Origin: Lamellibrachia columna
Taxonomy: Eukaryota > Annelida > Polychaeta > Sabellida > Siboglinidae
DNA length: 64,000 nt
Direction: 5' to 3'
NCBI GenBank assembly: GCA_963662155.1
Contig: OY759264.1
Location: 15,342,642 to 15,406,641, forward strand
Shown: positions 48,110-64,000 of the stretch, one piece after another
Position numbering within the stretch: position 1 is the first letter of the stretch
Layout: every line of letters starts with the position of its first letter
Translations under genes and position numbers: made by a program
The notes under the pieces: generated by a model
Databases searched by the model: none
The model's input: only the letters and a program-made list of their open reading frames with translations
Told to the model about the DNA's origin: nothing

Positions 48110-49850
48110 TTATTATCAAGGCTGGTATTAGAGTGTTACAAGGGCAGGTAGTAGGGTGTTACTAGAGCTAGTAGTAGGGTGTTACTAGGGCTATTAGTAG
48201 GGTGTTACTAGGGCTAGTAGTAGGTTGTTACTAGGGCTGGTAGTAGGGTGTTACTAGGGCTAGTAGTAGGGTGTTACTAGGGCTCGTAGTAGGGTGTTCC
48301 TAGGGCTAGTAGTAGGGTGTTACTAAGGCTAGTAGGAAGGTGTTACTAGGGCTGGTAGTAGGGTGTTACTAGGGCAGGTAGTAAGGTGTTACTAGAGCAG
48401 GTAGCAAGGTGTTACTAGGGCTGGTAGTAGGGTGTTACTAGGGCTGGTAGTAGCGTTTTACTAGAGCAGGTAGTAGGGTGTTACTAGGGCAGGTAGTAAA
48501 GTGTTACTAGGGCAGGTAGTAGGGTGTTACTAGGGCTGGTAGTAGGGTGTTACTAGGGCTGGTAGTAGGGTGCTACTACGGTTGGTAGTATGGTGTTACT
48601 AGGGCTAGTAGTAGCATTTTGCTAGGGTTGGTAGTATGGTGTTACTAGGGCAGGTAGTAGGGTGTTACTAGGGTTGGTAGTAGGGTGTTACTAAGGCTGG
48701 TAGTAGGGTGTTACTAGGGATGGTAGTAGGGTTTTATTAGGACTGGTAGTAGGGTGTTACTAGGTCTAGTAGTAGGGTGTTACTATAGCTGGTAGTAGCG
48801 TGTTACTATGGAAGGTAGTAGGGTGTTACTAGGGCTGGTAGTAGGGTGTCACTAGGGCTAGTAGTAGCGTGTTACTAGGGCTGGTAGTAGTAGGGTGTTA
48901 CTAGGGCTGGTAGTAGGGTGTTGCTAGGGTTGGTAGTAGGGTGTCACTAGGTCTAGTAGTAGGGTGTTACTATGGAAGGTAGTAGCGTGTTACTATGGAA
49001 GGTAGTAGGGTGTTACTAGGGTTGGTAGTAGGGTGTCACTAGGGCTAGTAGTAGCGTGTTACTAGGGCTGGTAGTAGTAGGGTGTTACTAGGGCTGGTAG
49101 TAGGGTGTTGCTAGGGCTGGTAGTAGGGTGTTACTAAGGCTGGTAGTAGGGTGTTACTAGGGATGGTAGTAGGGTTTTACTAGGACTGGTAGTAGGGTGT
49201 TACTAGGTCTAGTAGTAAGGTGTTACTATAGCTGGTAGTAGCGTGTTACTATGGCAGGTAATAGGGTGTTACTAGGGCAGGTGGTATTGTATTACTAGGG
49301 ATATAAGTAGGGCGTTACTAGGGCTGGTAGTAGGGTTTTACTAGGGCTGGTTGTAGGGTGTCACTAGGGTTGGCAGTAGGGTATTATTAGACATGGTAGT
49401 AGCGTGTTACTACGGCTGGTAGCACGGTGTTACTAGGTATTTTAATAGAGCGTTACTAGGGATGGTAGCAGGGTGTTACTGGGGGTGGTAGTACCGTGTT
49501 ACTAGGGCTTTTAGTAGGATGCTACTAGGGGTGGTAGTAGGGTGTTACTAGGGCTGGTAGTAAGTAGGGTGTTGCTATGGGTGGTAGAAGGGTGTCACTA
49601 GGGCTAGTAGGAAGGTGTTATTGTTGCTGGTATGAGGGTGATGTTAGGGCAGGTAGGAGGGTGCGACTAGTGCTGAAAGGATGGTGTTGCTAGGTATTGT
49701 AGGAGGGTGTTGCTATGTCTGGTAGGGTTTTTATTACTAGGGCTGGAAGAAGTGTGTTACTAGGGTTGGTAGAAGGGTGTTATGAGAGTTGGTAGGAAGA
49801 GGCGACTAATGTTGAGGGTGTCACTAGTGCTGTCTAGAGGATGCTACTAA
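48110..49850. repeat. 23-bp minisatellite (tgttactagggctggtagtaggg), 1.7 kb
   Basis: About 75 tandem units. Higher-order copies are visible: the segment around 48780-48920 recurs at about 48960-49100. Units decay towards the right end. Confidence 0.97.
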
Positions 49851-50824
<974 letters not shown>

Positions 50825-53013
50825 GAGCGAAGTCACGAAAAATGGAACTTTGATCTTCTAAACTTTGGGCTTTGCTGTTTGGTTGTTTAGATTAATATCC
50901 CACTTAAAACATTTTTAGGGATAAAAAATGGTCTTATCTTTCAGCAAAGACAATGTTGGCAAGTTTCATCAAGATTTGCCTCTTCTACGGCTATATGAGG
51001 GCCTAAAAATGGAGGTATTTTTGCATAAAAATGTTAAAACTTTCGACGATGGCATTTTATGTGTAAAAATTACACGAAGGTATGGATGCTTCCTTTTATT
51101 TTTTTTGTGTTGAATATATACCCCAAGGTATATTTAAAAAAAATAACTGTGTACTCCCACCCTTTGCTGAGTTGTTGAGGTGGGAACCTGGCGTTGTTTT
51201 TCAAGAGACAGCAGTTTTGGGCGGTAGCTGTATCACAATCTGTCTAAGAAAAAGGTAAGCGGCTAAATTAATATTAACGCATTTTTTTTCTGGCTTACAA
51301 CCCATCCTCAATTGATTTCCAAAAAAAGAAATTGAACAAACATTGTAAGTCATACAGATTTTTTGTGTGGAAAACTGGGAAAAAAATTCCGTCCCCTTAT
51401 GTCGCGTCTGTCACACCCTATTTTCCCAGAAAAGTAAGAGGGAGAAAAATATGAAGAAATATGCTGTACACTGCTTGAACCATTTGCAATTCACAGATAA
51501 AAATCAGTAATCAGTGAGTTGGTGTTATGAAGTAACAAAGGATTTATCAATTCCGTTCCTCGAAATGTGACAGACTCGACATAAGCGACATAAGTACCAG
51601 AATGACCAATTTGCTATAGTAAATTAATTTTAGTTGCAGTTATATGATAAATGGCATATGACCAGATGTTTTGGTATGAAAAATTATAATTTAGAATAAC
51701 AGTTACTAGGCCAGTACACTTTCAAATGGTAAGATTGAATTGTTGCAGATGAGATGCTTTATGAGCACGATGATGTCACCTGTGAGTAAACTAAACTGTT
51801 ATAAACCATCTTTTTCTTGGTTGAAATTACACTAATACAAAGTAAAACTACATGAGCCATGTGATATTACATGTTATTAACTAGATACAAACAGATGCCT
51901 ACTTTTGAAAATTTCCACTATTGTATTGTCCCAAACATCATCATTTTGCCAACAATTGGCTGGCGAACTACTCATAGCTGTAGTGTACAGCTGTTTTGTT
52001 AACGTTACTTTATTGTGCAGATGGCACCACATATTATGCTAATTACCCATGGAAAACAAAAGACAAACCCCAAATATTTAGATATCTTAGAGGTGCTTCC
52101 TCAATTGAATTTTTTTAACTTTTGGATATCCACTATTTTGATCCTTACCAGATCTAACAACTTAAATAAAAATGTTGATGATTCGAACACAAATAGGCAT
52201 TTTTTTATTAAATCGACTACGGATGTTACATAAACGATTCACACATTATATATATTTGGACACCAATGAACCGGATTTGAGATAGGCTAAATCAGTTGTG
52301 GAAGCAGTTCTAAGCTTAGCTGTTCACCATTTTCTTTGCACATGTTGACTCAAGCCTTTCAGGTGTCTATACTGAAATCATCTGATCTAACGGTGTAAAT
52401 GGTTCAAAAGGTCACAGGTATTGCATCTGATTATAAAGTAAATTCATACAAATGAAAGAAATCTAATTTGCCTGGCATTTTTGTGTGGAGAAGCATAATA
52501 TTAGCTCCCTCACAAACACAATATTAGCTCCCTCAACCAGCTAAATGAGTACATCTAATTTTGCTGCCCACACCATGTGTATAACATAATTATATGCATC
52601 TGTTTTTGGTATTAGAAGTACTAAATGAACACTTTTTGGACTGCTTTTGAAGTGTCATGATACCATCCTCTATTATTTAATTGGCTCAAAGGAGAAGTGC
52701 CATCAGTTCCATTTAGATAATGTAACTTTGTTATCGAACAATGCAATGTTTTTGTTTTCAAAGATAAAACCTGATGTGTTATTACATTTTTTGGCTTGCC
52801 TAAAACTTCACGAAATGGCTAGTGATAAGAAGTTTTTCAAATAAAAAATTAGGATATCATATTATGATTGAGCTGATGATATTAGGAAGTGAATATCATT
52901 GTTGTAAAACGATCATTATGATGCAAAGTAGCAAATATATTTGAATACCCGACACAAATTTTTGTTACACTGTCCATGTTGGACATTGTTCTGAAATTAC
53001 TTTATTTTTACAG
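50825..53013. other. AT-rich DNA 5' of the Lys/Arg-rich pseudogene
   Basis: No confident exon. Two occurrences of a conserved word: tatgtcgcgtctgtcacac at 51398 and its inverted relative at 51567-51594. The word returns at 54389, so these may belong to the same element or gene unit as 53014-54257. Confidence 0.5.
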
Positions 53014-54257
53014 CAAAATGGATCATCCTGATCCAGCAGAAGTGAAAAAGCTGAAGGCAAATGAGTGCAAAGGAAACGGAGAGAGAAGTTAAAAGAGAAT
53101 TCAGAAACACTTGAGGAAATTCGACAGAAGGATGCAACAACAGCGAAAGAACCGGAATGCTAAGGGGCTAACTATGACAGAGAGGGAAAGAAGAAACATC
53201 AAGGAGTTGAGAGACTGAGACAGCAAAAGTATAGAAAGATTAAAGCTGATTGGGTGGGAAGGACAGTCAGATCGAGAAGAGTAAAGAAACAAGTGAAACT
53301 GATGACACCTGCTGAAAGAAGAGAATATGAGAAGCAGAAGAAGGCCTATACAGTAATGTAGAAAACAATTGACGTGGCAAAAAATCGTAGATTAACAGAA
53401 AAAGATCGTGATAGGAACAAAGGGATGGTAAAGCAAAGCATGGCAGAAGAAGACACTGTTGGTGATGAAGATGATGGGATAATATCAGAAGACGCAGCTG
53501 AAGAAAAGGAAGGTCCCCAAGCACTGAATACCACGAATAGGCAGCTCAGCTATCACTACTGTAGAAAACTACTTGAAAGGATGCCACAACACAGAGCACA
53601 CAGAGCAGAAGCACTTCAGTCTATTATCCTCTCTGCTACACCTACCACCAGAAAAGCATACAAGAAATGTGGGATTATGGTTAGAACATGCACAAACCAA
53701 ACGCAGTTTAATGCCAGAATTTAAAGGGATGGTCATGGACAGGGATGTTAGCAGAAAAAAATAGAATCAAATCATGCCCTCAGGATCAAAAGAAAATGCA
53801 AGAAAATCTATAAAAAAAATGGCTAAGGCACTGGCTGTTTCTAAAGGCAAAGTGTACAGGGAAATTAGCATGCTCGCTGGGACTGCCAAATGTAGAAAAG
53901 GCAGGGTTTCCCCATTATGGATGAATCGAATTCAGGATTTCTTCTTCAGAGAAGACATAAGCAGAGCTATACCAGGGAAAACAGTATCAGCTGCTTTCAA
54001 ACAACACAAGGCAATGTATCTTCTGAGCATGACAGTCGAAGATGCATACAAAATCTTGCGAGATGAAAATCCAGGCTTCCCTTACAAGTTCACAATATTA
54101 AAGAAATTCCGTCCGCCAAATGTGAGGAGTCCAAGGTTCAGTGATCATATTCAGTGCGCCTGTCCCAAGCACACAAACGTTGAAAGGAAGACAGCTGCTT
54201 TGAGTGCCATCATGAGAAGATTGGTAATACCAAATTTACATGTAGTCATATTTCCAG
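53014..54257 (+). pseudogene. Unnamed invertebrate Lys/Arg-rich multicopy family (DFF..DISR..PGK), frameshifted
   Basis: After a ttttacag acceptor, the interrupted frames give MDHPDPAEVKKLKA, then a very basic region (QQQRKNRNAKGLTMTERERR, VRSRRVKKQVKLMTPAERRE) resembling an HMG-like or coiled N-terminus. An acidic stretch follows (EEDTVGDEDDGIISED). The C-terminal part from 53774 reads VSKGKVYREI, WMNRIQDFFFREDISRAIPG, MTVEDAYKILRDENP, FRPPNVRS, and a CACPKHTN zinc-like pair. I recall this pattern from many uncharacterised invertebrate proteins, where function is unknown and a transposon link is suspected. At least three frameshifts and one stop. A donor-like CAG|GTATTA ends the frame. Confidence 0.65.
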
Positions 54258-55279
<1,022 letters not shown>

Positions 55280-55319
55280 TAATGTACGATTATGGGAGCG
55301 TGATTTGCGCCATACTCGT

Positions 55320-56160
55320 TCAAGTTAACGACGGCGACTTTTGCTTGTAAAATGTTCACCACGGAGTTGGTGGTTTTTGTGACACAAATTTGTTGGTTAT
55401 CGGGGCGTGTTTATTAAGTAAAATCTGGAGTACACGATAGTATTGTATACACAAGTCTGATAGGTGTTCCTTTCGATGTACGGTAAGGTCGGATTTAAGA
55501 ATATCAGCCTTGAAGGCAAATTTTATGTATAGGTCAGTAAGACACATTGTGTTTTGATTGTACTAGTGTTCTGGAAAAAATAACATCAAGAATGACAGTG
55601 TGGTGGTCCGATGATGAGCCTTTAGAAACTATTAACACCTGAATAATGTCACATGTTGAGCGAATTATCACGAGATCAAGTCAGTGGCCATAACTGTTTC
55701 TAGAGATAGTCACATGTTGTTTTAAGCAAAATTAGGTTAATATATCATCAAAGGTAATGGTTGCTGTTGTAGGTTTATCCAACCGAAGAGTAAAATCACA
55801 GAAAAGTGTAAAACTCAGAATGTAGAGTTGCACATTTTCCCAACAAATCCTTAAATTCTTCAAAGAAGTTGGCTGGCTATGTCAACACATATTCAAAAAT
55901 GTAGTAATCATGGAATAAACGTGAAATTACTATAAAATGGTCCGATAAGAAAAAGCCAACACCACTTCTTTTTCCACCTGAACGTGGTCGATGATGAAAA
56001 GCATGGCCAGGCGGAGAAATGTCAGCTATGCAAGCAGAAATGTCATGTGGATTTGCCAAGTTTCAGTGATGGCAAGAATGTATACCTTTTCGAAAATAAT
56101 AAGTCTATAAATGATGCCGTCCTACCTCTAAGCGATCGGATGTTTGTAGCAGCATAGGAG
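55320..56160 (-). mobile_element. LINE family D, endonuclease region
   Basis: Minus strand: NPHDISACIADISPPGHAFH, HRPRSGGKRSGVGFFLSDHF (endonuclease), NFFEEFKDLL, and further 3' DLCIQYYRVLQILLNKHAPI (linker). Frameshifts are frequent; no RT is present. Confidence 0.8.
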
Positions 56161-56689
56161 AAATATTATGGTTAATTTAAATGTTGACCTAGAGCAAGGG
56201 ATTTGAAATAATTTGCGGTTAGAGCAAAGGTTAAGACATGACACACATATGGAGTCGCCATCGACAGTAGTTGGCTGGAAGTCCGCCAGGGGACACACTG
56301 TCCAACAATCGGGAAATAGGAAGACGCAGTTAACGTTGTTAATTAGGTGTGGACAAAGACGTCATTTTAGGCACCTAAAACTTGTTTGTGCATGTCCACA
56401 TAATATCTTCTCACGCAGCCACTTTTTTTCGTTTCGTGAATGGCGCTTGAAACATATACATTATATAGAATAGTGATTTATGCAAATTATAAATTAAACT
56501 GAACGATATGTTATCGTCCACGTGCGTTCAACTGCAAACATTGTGTTTGGGGCAAGTTGTTACAACTGTAACGACGCCCAGGCGGCTCACACCGATGGAT
56601 CAGCTAGCGAGCTGTGTGCTGACAATGACTGAAAGAAGTCAACTAATTTAGTCACGACATGTGAGCGCTTTGTCTCACTTGTGAAGCCG
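56161..56689. other. Non-coding DNA
   Basis: No supported feature; a gtttggggcaagttgttaca word near 56545 resembles 57240. Confidence 0.4.
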
Positions 56690-56875
56690 TGGGTATTGTT
56701 TTATAACCAGCACTGTAAATGCTAAAAGCATGAATATATTTAAACAAATCCGACAACTATTTACAAATATCTGTGCTGGACTTTCACTAAGACAACGGCT
56801 TCCTTGTCCACGTGCCATCTGGGTGTTTTGCCTTGGATGGCGATCTTGTAAAATTTTCCTAAATCTTAATAACAA
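56690..56875 (+). mobile_element. LINE family A 3' end fragment
   Basis: MNIFKQIRQLF-like end of ORF2 followed by the constant tail (cggcttccttgtccac, gccatctgggtg, gatggcgatcttg). Confidence 0.85.
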
Positions 56876-57456
56876 AGCCCTACTTGAACAATTAATAAAT
56901 ATTGCACGATTCATTGAAATGAGATGTTCGAGCGTGTATACATGAGTGCGCCCGTGTGTGTAGCCTTCAGTCAAGTAGAATCGCATTACATATACATTGC
57001 CATTCAGTATTTCATACTCCATTCAATAATTTATATTCCATTAAACATTTTTTTTTATGTATGTATGTATATGGAGAATGTGTCCCTTTTGGTAACTACA
57101 AATGTAAAACTTAATGTATGAAGCTGTGAATACCTACAGTGTTATGCACATTGTGTATAAGGTACATAAATGTGTATAATCCAATTGAGTGACAAATGCT
57201 TTATGATCCACTTGTTCTTTGTTGTAACAACGTGCCCTTTTTACGGGGCTAGTTGTTACAGTCGACCGTGCGTGGGAACCGTCACGTATCTATCTAACTA
57301 TAAATTGGAATACCATTGGTATGGTACATGTTATTAACACGAATAATACATTTAATGTATACGTTGACACAAATAATGTATAGAACATACTTTAAAAAAA
57401 AATGTATTTAACTTAAAATTGTAACAACTAGCCCCCGTCTCCTCTACTGTTTCCAG
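56876..57456 (+). other. End of the GPCR intron
   Basis: AT-rich; ends with a good polypyrimidine tract and acceptor (cctctactgtttccag). Confidence 0.7.
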
Positions 57457-60400
57457 ACACAGACACCAAGGCATCAGTGTCAGAGAATGTCCACGACACA
57501 ACGCCTCAGTCAGTCAATACTCGCAAGGATGCGAGTACAGTAAGATACACCAGAGCATCAGTGACAGAGTCTTTCCACAACACAACGCCTCCTTCAGTCA
57601 GTGCTGGCAAGGATGCGACATTAAGCACTAACAACGGAGCACCATTGACAGAATATGTCCACAACACAACGCCCCATTTAGTTAGTGTTGACAAGGGTGC
57701 GAGTACAATAACGGACAACGCAGCATTGGTGAGAGATTCTCTCTACAACGTAACGCTTCAGTCATTCAACATTGACAAAGATGAGAGAACAAATGTACGT
57801 TACCCAACAAGCACTCCAGACATCACCACACAGGAGTCGTCCGATGACTACAACACGACAAAGAAAAGCAACGACACCGTTGATAACTGGACAACGTCAT
57901 CTGTAAATGTCACACACAAACAGGGAATTTTAAAGGCACTTGAAGCCATGTTCTACGACCAAATATGCAAAACGTCATGCGAAGACAAATGTGGCCAACA
58001 CCAGATGATGTTGGGAAGTATGTGCTACTGTGACACGGCCTGCGTTCAAGTTGGAGACTGCTGTCTCGATTACGAAGAAAAGTGTTTGTCTGGTCCAAAG
58101 GTAACGCGCAACAATTACGGTGCCTTTTTACAAATTCGAATGTCACCAACTTCCAAATGCGTTGACATTCCACACGAAACAATTTATTCAAATACGTTAA
58201 TGGTTGTGTCGTCTTGCGTGAATAAGCGAATTACAACCTCTGATGATTATTTTATAGTTGACCTATGCGAACGGTCGTTCGCTATGAACAATTATCATAG
58301 CACAGAAATTCCGGTTGTGTTCCGAGATATTATCTACCGCAACAAGTATTGTGCAATTTGCAATAATCCTAACGAGAATTTCACTGAAATCATGACAGCA
58401 GTTGTGGATTTTAACTGCGTGAACAAAACTAGTAACGCGTCCGATCATGGGCAACACTACGACCAACACACTAAATTCGACCTAGCCAACAACTGCAACA
58501 TCAAGTTCAATTTCTCAAATGTGGAGAACTTTCTCGAACTAGATTACCGATACACCTGCTCGAAAAAAACTCGTCCAGAAATCGTGTGTAACGCCGACGT
58601 AGCTGATCCACAGTTTGACTTTAATTACTTACGATCAACTTGTCAGAAATACCGGGCGTATATTCGCCACGTGCCGTCACGCACAGAGTACTACAATCCG
58701 CACTGCGCCATGTGCAACGGCCACTCAGACCCATATAACTTCACGCAATGTTCTAGGGTATTTAAGACGGAACCATTTGAAACCTTTGCACGGATTATCA
58801 TATCCAAGCAGGTGACTCGCACATTCCTGTGCGCCGGTGGCAGCCTGTACGATCATAAGACCAGAACGTGCGTTACACTATCGTGTCCTCCGGGTCACGT
58901 GGGTCTACGAGACAAAAGCTGCGCGAGACTGAATGTGACTGTGCCACAAATGTTGTCAGGGAAACGTGACGCTAGAATATATCTCGTCATAATGACAAAA
59001 AATAAAGAATTCAGACAAGTTGATCAAGAACATGTTATCAGAGACATTGGCGTTGATATCGTTGTAAATTCAACAAGAACAAAAACATGCAACATCTTTA
59101 AAATGTTGAACAATTGGGATGCTCTTATTTCCAACAGCACAGCAACATGTTGGTTTCAAGAAACATTATCAAGAAATTTCGCTGATGTCGTATCCAAAGT
59201 ACAGTTGTTTGCTGCAACTGTCAACATTGGCTATGCATTGTCCTTCTATCATTTAATGCAAATTAACATATTTGTGTTCAACCACGACGCTAATGATACA
59301 TCGGGGACTTGTTTACAAGGATCACCAAAGATTCGGCACGATTTAGTCTTCTTGAATGACGACACTTTTCCAAACACCTTTTTGTCTACGTTTCATGTGA
59401 TGAGTACGGCACAGCTGTACGCTGTTGCTGAAACGCCTGTTATTGTATCTTGGCGGCTGAAACATTTAACCAACGACGGATGGATCGAGAGTCCGACAGC
59501 CCTGATTTGTGAACCAGACATCTTCAGTTGTGATACGGTCACGTTTCGGGCGGATGAATACATCGATGTGGGCGAATTACATGTGTTGTATAGTGGGACA
59601 TCGCAAGAAGTGAAAATCAGCGAGAGAAATGTTCTTCGATTGGATTCGAATGCGATCGTACTGTGTGCTACCCTGCTTACTAATCTGACTGGAATTATTG
59701 GTATCAATAAAACTAGCATTTCTGTTCAGAGTGTACTTACGCTGATCGGAAACATTTTGTCAATGGTGTCTCTAGCATTCACGATGACCACTTACTGTAT
59801 GTTCGAAACGATTCGCACAAAAGCTGGGAAATGTGTCATGAATCTGTGCGTGGCGTTGTTCTTTGCCCAGCTATCTTTCCAAGTGAGCGAAACGTTTTTG
59901 TCTTATGGTGGTGCATGCACCGCTGTCGCCGTATTCCAGCACTACACTTGGCTAGTTGCCTTCCTCTGGATGAACGTACTTGCCTTCGACATATCGCGCA
60001 CTTTTGCTGATATGAAGCCATCTAACGGGGATCACGATGTAACCCGTCTTCGTGTCTTTGCCGTCTACGCCTGGGGCCTACCGGGTGTCTTTGTAGCTGG
60101 TTGTCTGGTGCTCGCCTTCTGCACGAAACTATCGTTCAGCTACGGCAGCAAAACAGTATGTTGGATCGCGGGCCACCACGCCATTACGTATTATTTTGGG
60201 ACTCCTCTAGCCGTAGTGATCACAGCCAATGCAGTGCTATTTGTTCGCGCGGTCGTTGCTCTCAGACGCACTATGTCAACGGCCAACAGAGCACGACCAC
60301 CAAAGCAACAACGCAGGACGTTCACCATTTACATACGGTTGACGTCACTGATGGGATTCACGTGGCTGTTCGGTTACTTGGCAATGGTCGACATTCTACA

Positions 60401-60590
60401 TTTTTTGTGGTACCCGTTCATTCTGTGCAACACTTGCCAAGGAGTCTTTATTTGTGCGTCATTCACGCTGACGCCGACAGTTCGAGGACTCTGGCGAGAT
60501 TGGCGCAATGCCAATCAGAGCAAGAACACACGCGAGTTGTCAAATCCATCGACAGCCACTCCGCCCGAAAACAACAACACCCGTCTGTAA
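57457..60590 (+). CDS. Somatomedin-B adhesion-type (class B2-like) GPCR, main exon
   Basis: One exon of 1,043 codons after a split Asn. Residues are numbered from the GTG at 57477. Residues 1-110 hold three to four repeats (SVTESFHNTTPPSVSAGKDA type). C164-C203 is a somatomedin-B domain (CYCDTACVQVGDCCLDYEEK). A Cys-rich ectodomain follows, with CAICNN and CAMCNG pairs and many N-glycosylation sites. A GAIN-like stretch ends at LCATLLTNLTGIIGI without a canonical HL|T cleavage site. Helices are at about 753-776, 786-806, 816-839, 859-882, 900-928, 950-970 and 976-998. TM6 has GFTWLFGYLA, a class-B2 hallmark. The C-tail is short (about 35 residues). It is a plasma-membrane receptor; the ligand is unknown. 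No Met begins the frame, so an upstream exon supplies the signal peptide. Confidence 0.9.
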
Positions 60591-60744
60591 TATCGCAGAA
60601 CAGGTCATTGACCTATTGTGTGCTTGTTTTCCATGTTTAATATATCAGCACGTATTACACATAATACTATTATATAGTAAGCACCACTATCGAAGTATTA
60701 TGACTATATACAGACATTCTTGTGGTTGGTGGTGTTGCCATTAG
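60591..60744. other. 3' region of the GPCR gene
   Basis: No AATAAA seen; a LINE starts shortly after. Confidence 0.5.
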
Positions 60745-62405
<1,661 letters not shown>

Positions 62406-62529
62406 TATAAGAGAGACAGCCTCTAAAAAAATCAGACATTTTAGTCACAGCAGATGATGTGGAAAACACTGATGTCACCTGCGGCGCAGCAACATTATCA
62501 TTAGGGATAGACGTATGCCAATGAACATG

Positions 62530-63165
62530 TTGGTGCTGGTTGAAAGATGTGTAACTTCAATCTGAGATGTATCAACTCCATCAGGCCCTACATCACGCAG
62601 TGCGAAATCTGGATTAGTACAATGCCCTCCTGTTGGACCTAGCCGAATATCACCTAACACGCCTCCAGAAGATAGGGCGGCCCGCATGGTTGTTCTTCTC
62701 TGAACATATCACAGCTGTCATGGTGTATTTGCATTCACTGCCAGCCAGGCAACGCATCATATGCACAACACTGACCTATGTCTATAAGGCTACATATTAT
62801 TTGGCACCTGCCTACCTTTATAGACTGCTGAATCCAATAACTAGAACTACGACCACCTGCAGCTAGTGTCCAAGTGCATCTGTAGACGTGGATTTGGAAC
62901 AATCGGCCCCACACTTTGGAACAGTATATCACTTTCCCTCCGTGATGTTCCTTCATTGACACTATTTAAACGCCACCCGAGGACTCGTCTCTTTCAATGT
63001 GCTCGTGGCAGTGTGTAGAATAATGTTGATGGATTAACAGATGTCATGGAGATTTTTATTTTTATTTTATATGATGATGTTTTTTTTTATTTGTAAGCGC
63101 AGTGATTGGCTTGAGCTAGATACTGAAATATCTAAACAATTTTAGTTATTAAATATATTTATTTT
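62530..63165 (+). mobile_element. L2-like LINE 3' end
   Basis: Reads LLLDLAEYHLTRLQKIGRPA, ITAVMVYLHSLPARQRIICT, TYVYKATYYLAPAYLYRLLN, then FPSVMFLH and a 3' UTR with tttgtaagcgcagtgattgg. This is the L2 C-terminus plus tail order. Confidence 0.85.
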
Positions 63166-63829
63166 CCCCACATTTTCAACCTCTTTATTGAATTGTTTAA
63201 CAGGTTTTGGTAATTTCATTTTGTTCCAACCGAGTTCATATCAATGTGAGCGGGTTGTTTTTATTATACTATAATAAGGTATTCCTGGTAATAAACAGTT
63301 GTTGGGTAATTCGTTTATCGGTCTGGTGTGATTTGACCACCCGATTCTATTACAACTACGTGATATTGGTATTGGCGCATCTGGTTCTCATATAGATAGT
63401 TACAGTAAATGTTTCTCTTCATTACTTCTGATGTTGTTGTTGTTGTGGTTGACGTCGTCGTTTTGTTGTTGTTGTTGTTGTTGCTGCTGCAGCTGTTTTT
63501 TTTCGCCGTCGTCGTCGTTTTTTTCTCTTGTTGTTGCTGTTGTTGTTGTTGTTGTTTGTAGTAGGAAGATACGTTAGTAATTTAATTATCTTAGCATTCC
63601 TCAATCTACGCTGTTGTGTGAATGTAAATCTGTCAGCAGAGACACGTTGGCTGGACAGTGGTTGAAATATTTCCGTTTCTTGAAGCGCTTTAATACATTA
63701 CGATGTTGTTGAGCTTTGCAGAACACATTATGCGGTTATATATTATTATTGTTCTGATCACGTCATTCAATTGATAAATTAAACTGACACGCATCGGATA
63801 ACGGCAGGCTACACATAGACAAACAACGA
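63166..63829. other. Non-coding DNA with (TTG)n tract
   Basis: Imperfect (TTG)n/(TCG)n runs at 63425-63560; no gene. Confidence 0.6.
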
Positions 63830-63905
63830 ATGGAACATCGACAAGTCAATGACTTCCTAGGCCACTTGCCGTCTGTGTGGCAATCTTGTTCAATCTTTGC
63901 TTAGT
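63830..63905 (+). mobile_element. LINE family A 3' tail only
   Basis: A diverged constant tail (atcgacaagtcaatgacttcc, cacttgccgtctg, ggcaatcttgttcaatc). Confidence 0.75.
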
Positions 63906-64000
63906 CTTGTTCGTCAAATGTCGCTTAATAACTTAACGCTAACGGTTAAGGTAAATGTTTAGCGCGGTGCGCTATATCAATGTATGATGAAAGTGTGGTG

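Noticed and set aside
57477..57479. GTG as start codon of the GPCR
   Set aside because: The frame is open upstream to a good splice acceptor; nuclear genes rarely start at GTG.

Overview
This is animal nuclear DNA: spliced exons, class-specific metazoan protein domains, many non-LTR retrotransposons, hAT-type and fold-back DNA elements, and long (AT)n, (CA)n and minisatellite arrays. A marine invertebrate, probably a lophotrochozoan, fits best because of a somatomedin-B adhesion-type GPCR and the mix of CR1/L2/I-like LINEs. That placement is inference; nothing in the window proves a species.

Host genes. (1) At 849-7621 (+) are the last three exons of a PARP14/15-like mono-ADP-ribosyltransferase. 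Its 5.7-kb intron is filled with three copies of one CR1-like LINE. (2) At 18142-19160 (-) is a broken RPA1-C-like (zinc ribbon plus OB fold) gene with a TATA promoter, two in-frame stops and a LINE in its last exon. (3) At 19748-20688 (+) are the two last exons of an unidentified multi-span membrane protein with an acidic tail, followed by AATAAA. (4) At 29188-29641 and 57457-60590 (+) is a probable single GPCR gene. Its signal-peptide and 12-residue-repeat exon is joined, in matching splice phase, to a large exon with degenerate repeats, a somatomedin-B domain and a class-B2 seven-helix domain. (5) At 53014-54257 (+) is a frameshifted member of an unnamed Lys/Arg-rich family seen in many invertebrates.

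Repeats dominate the rest. LINE family A (CR1-like; PHD-like/SGNH ORF1, endonuclease, RT and a constant 3' tail) has about eleven copies, in both orientations. Several are joined across internal deletions. Families B, C, D, E, F, two L2-like 3' ends and one RTE/I-like copy are also present. Two loci are deeply nested. At 11972-16603 a 48-bp minisatellite carries a LINE that itself carries a 1.6-kb fold-back element, plus a 1,048-bp hAT-type element with 8-bp target duplication and a 249-bp MITE candidate. At 29750-38700 LINE A lies in LINE C, which lies in LINE B.

The retroelements explain most gene-sized gaps: they lengthen introns (PARP, GPCR) and break genes (RPA-like). Coordinates of degenerate repeats are approximate to a few tens of bases.
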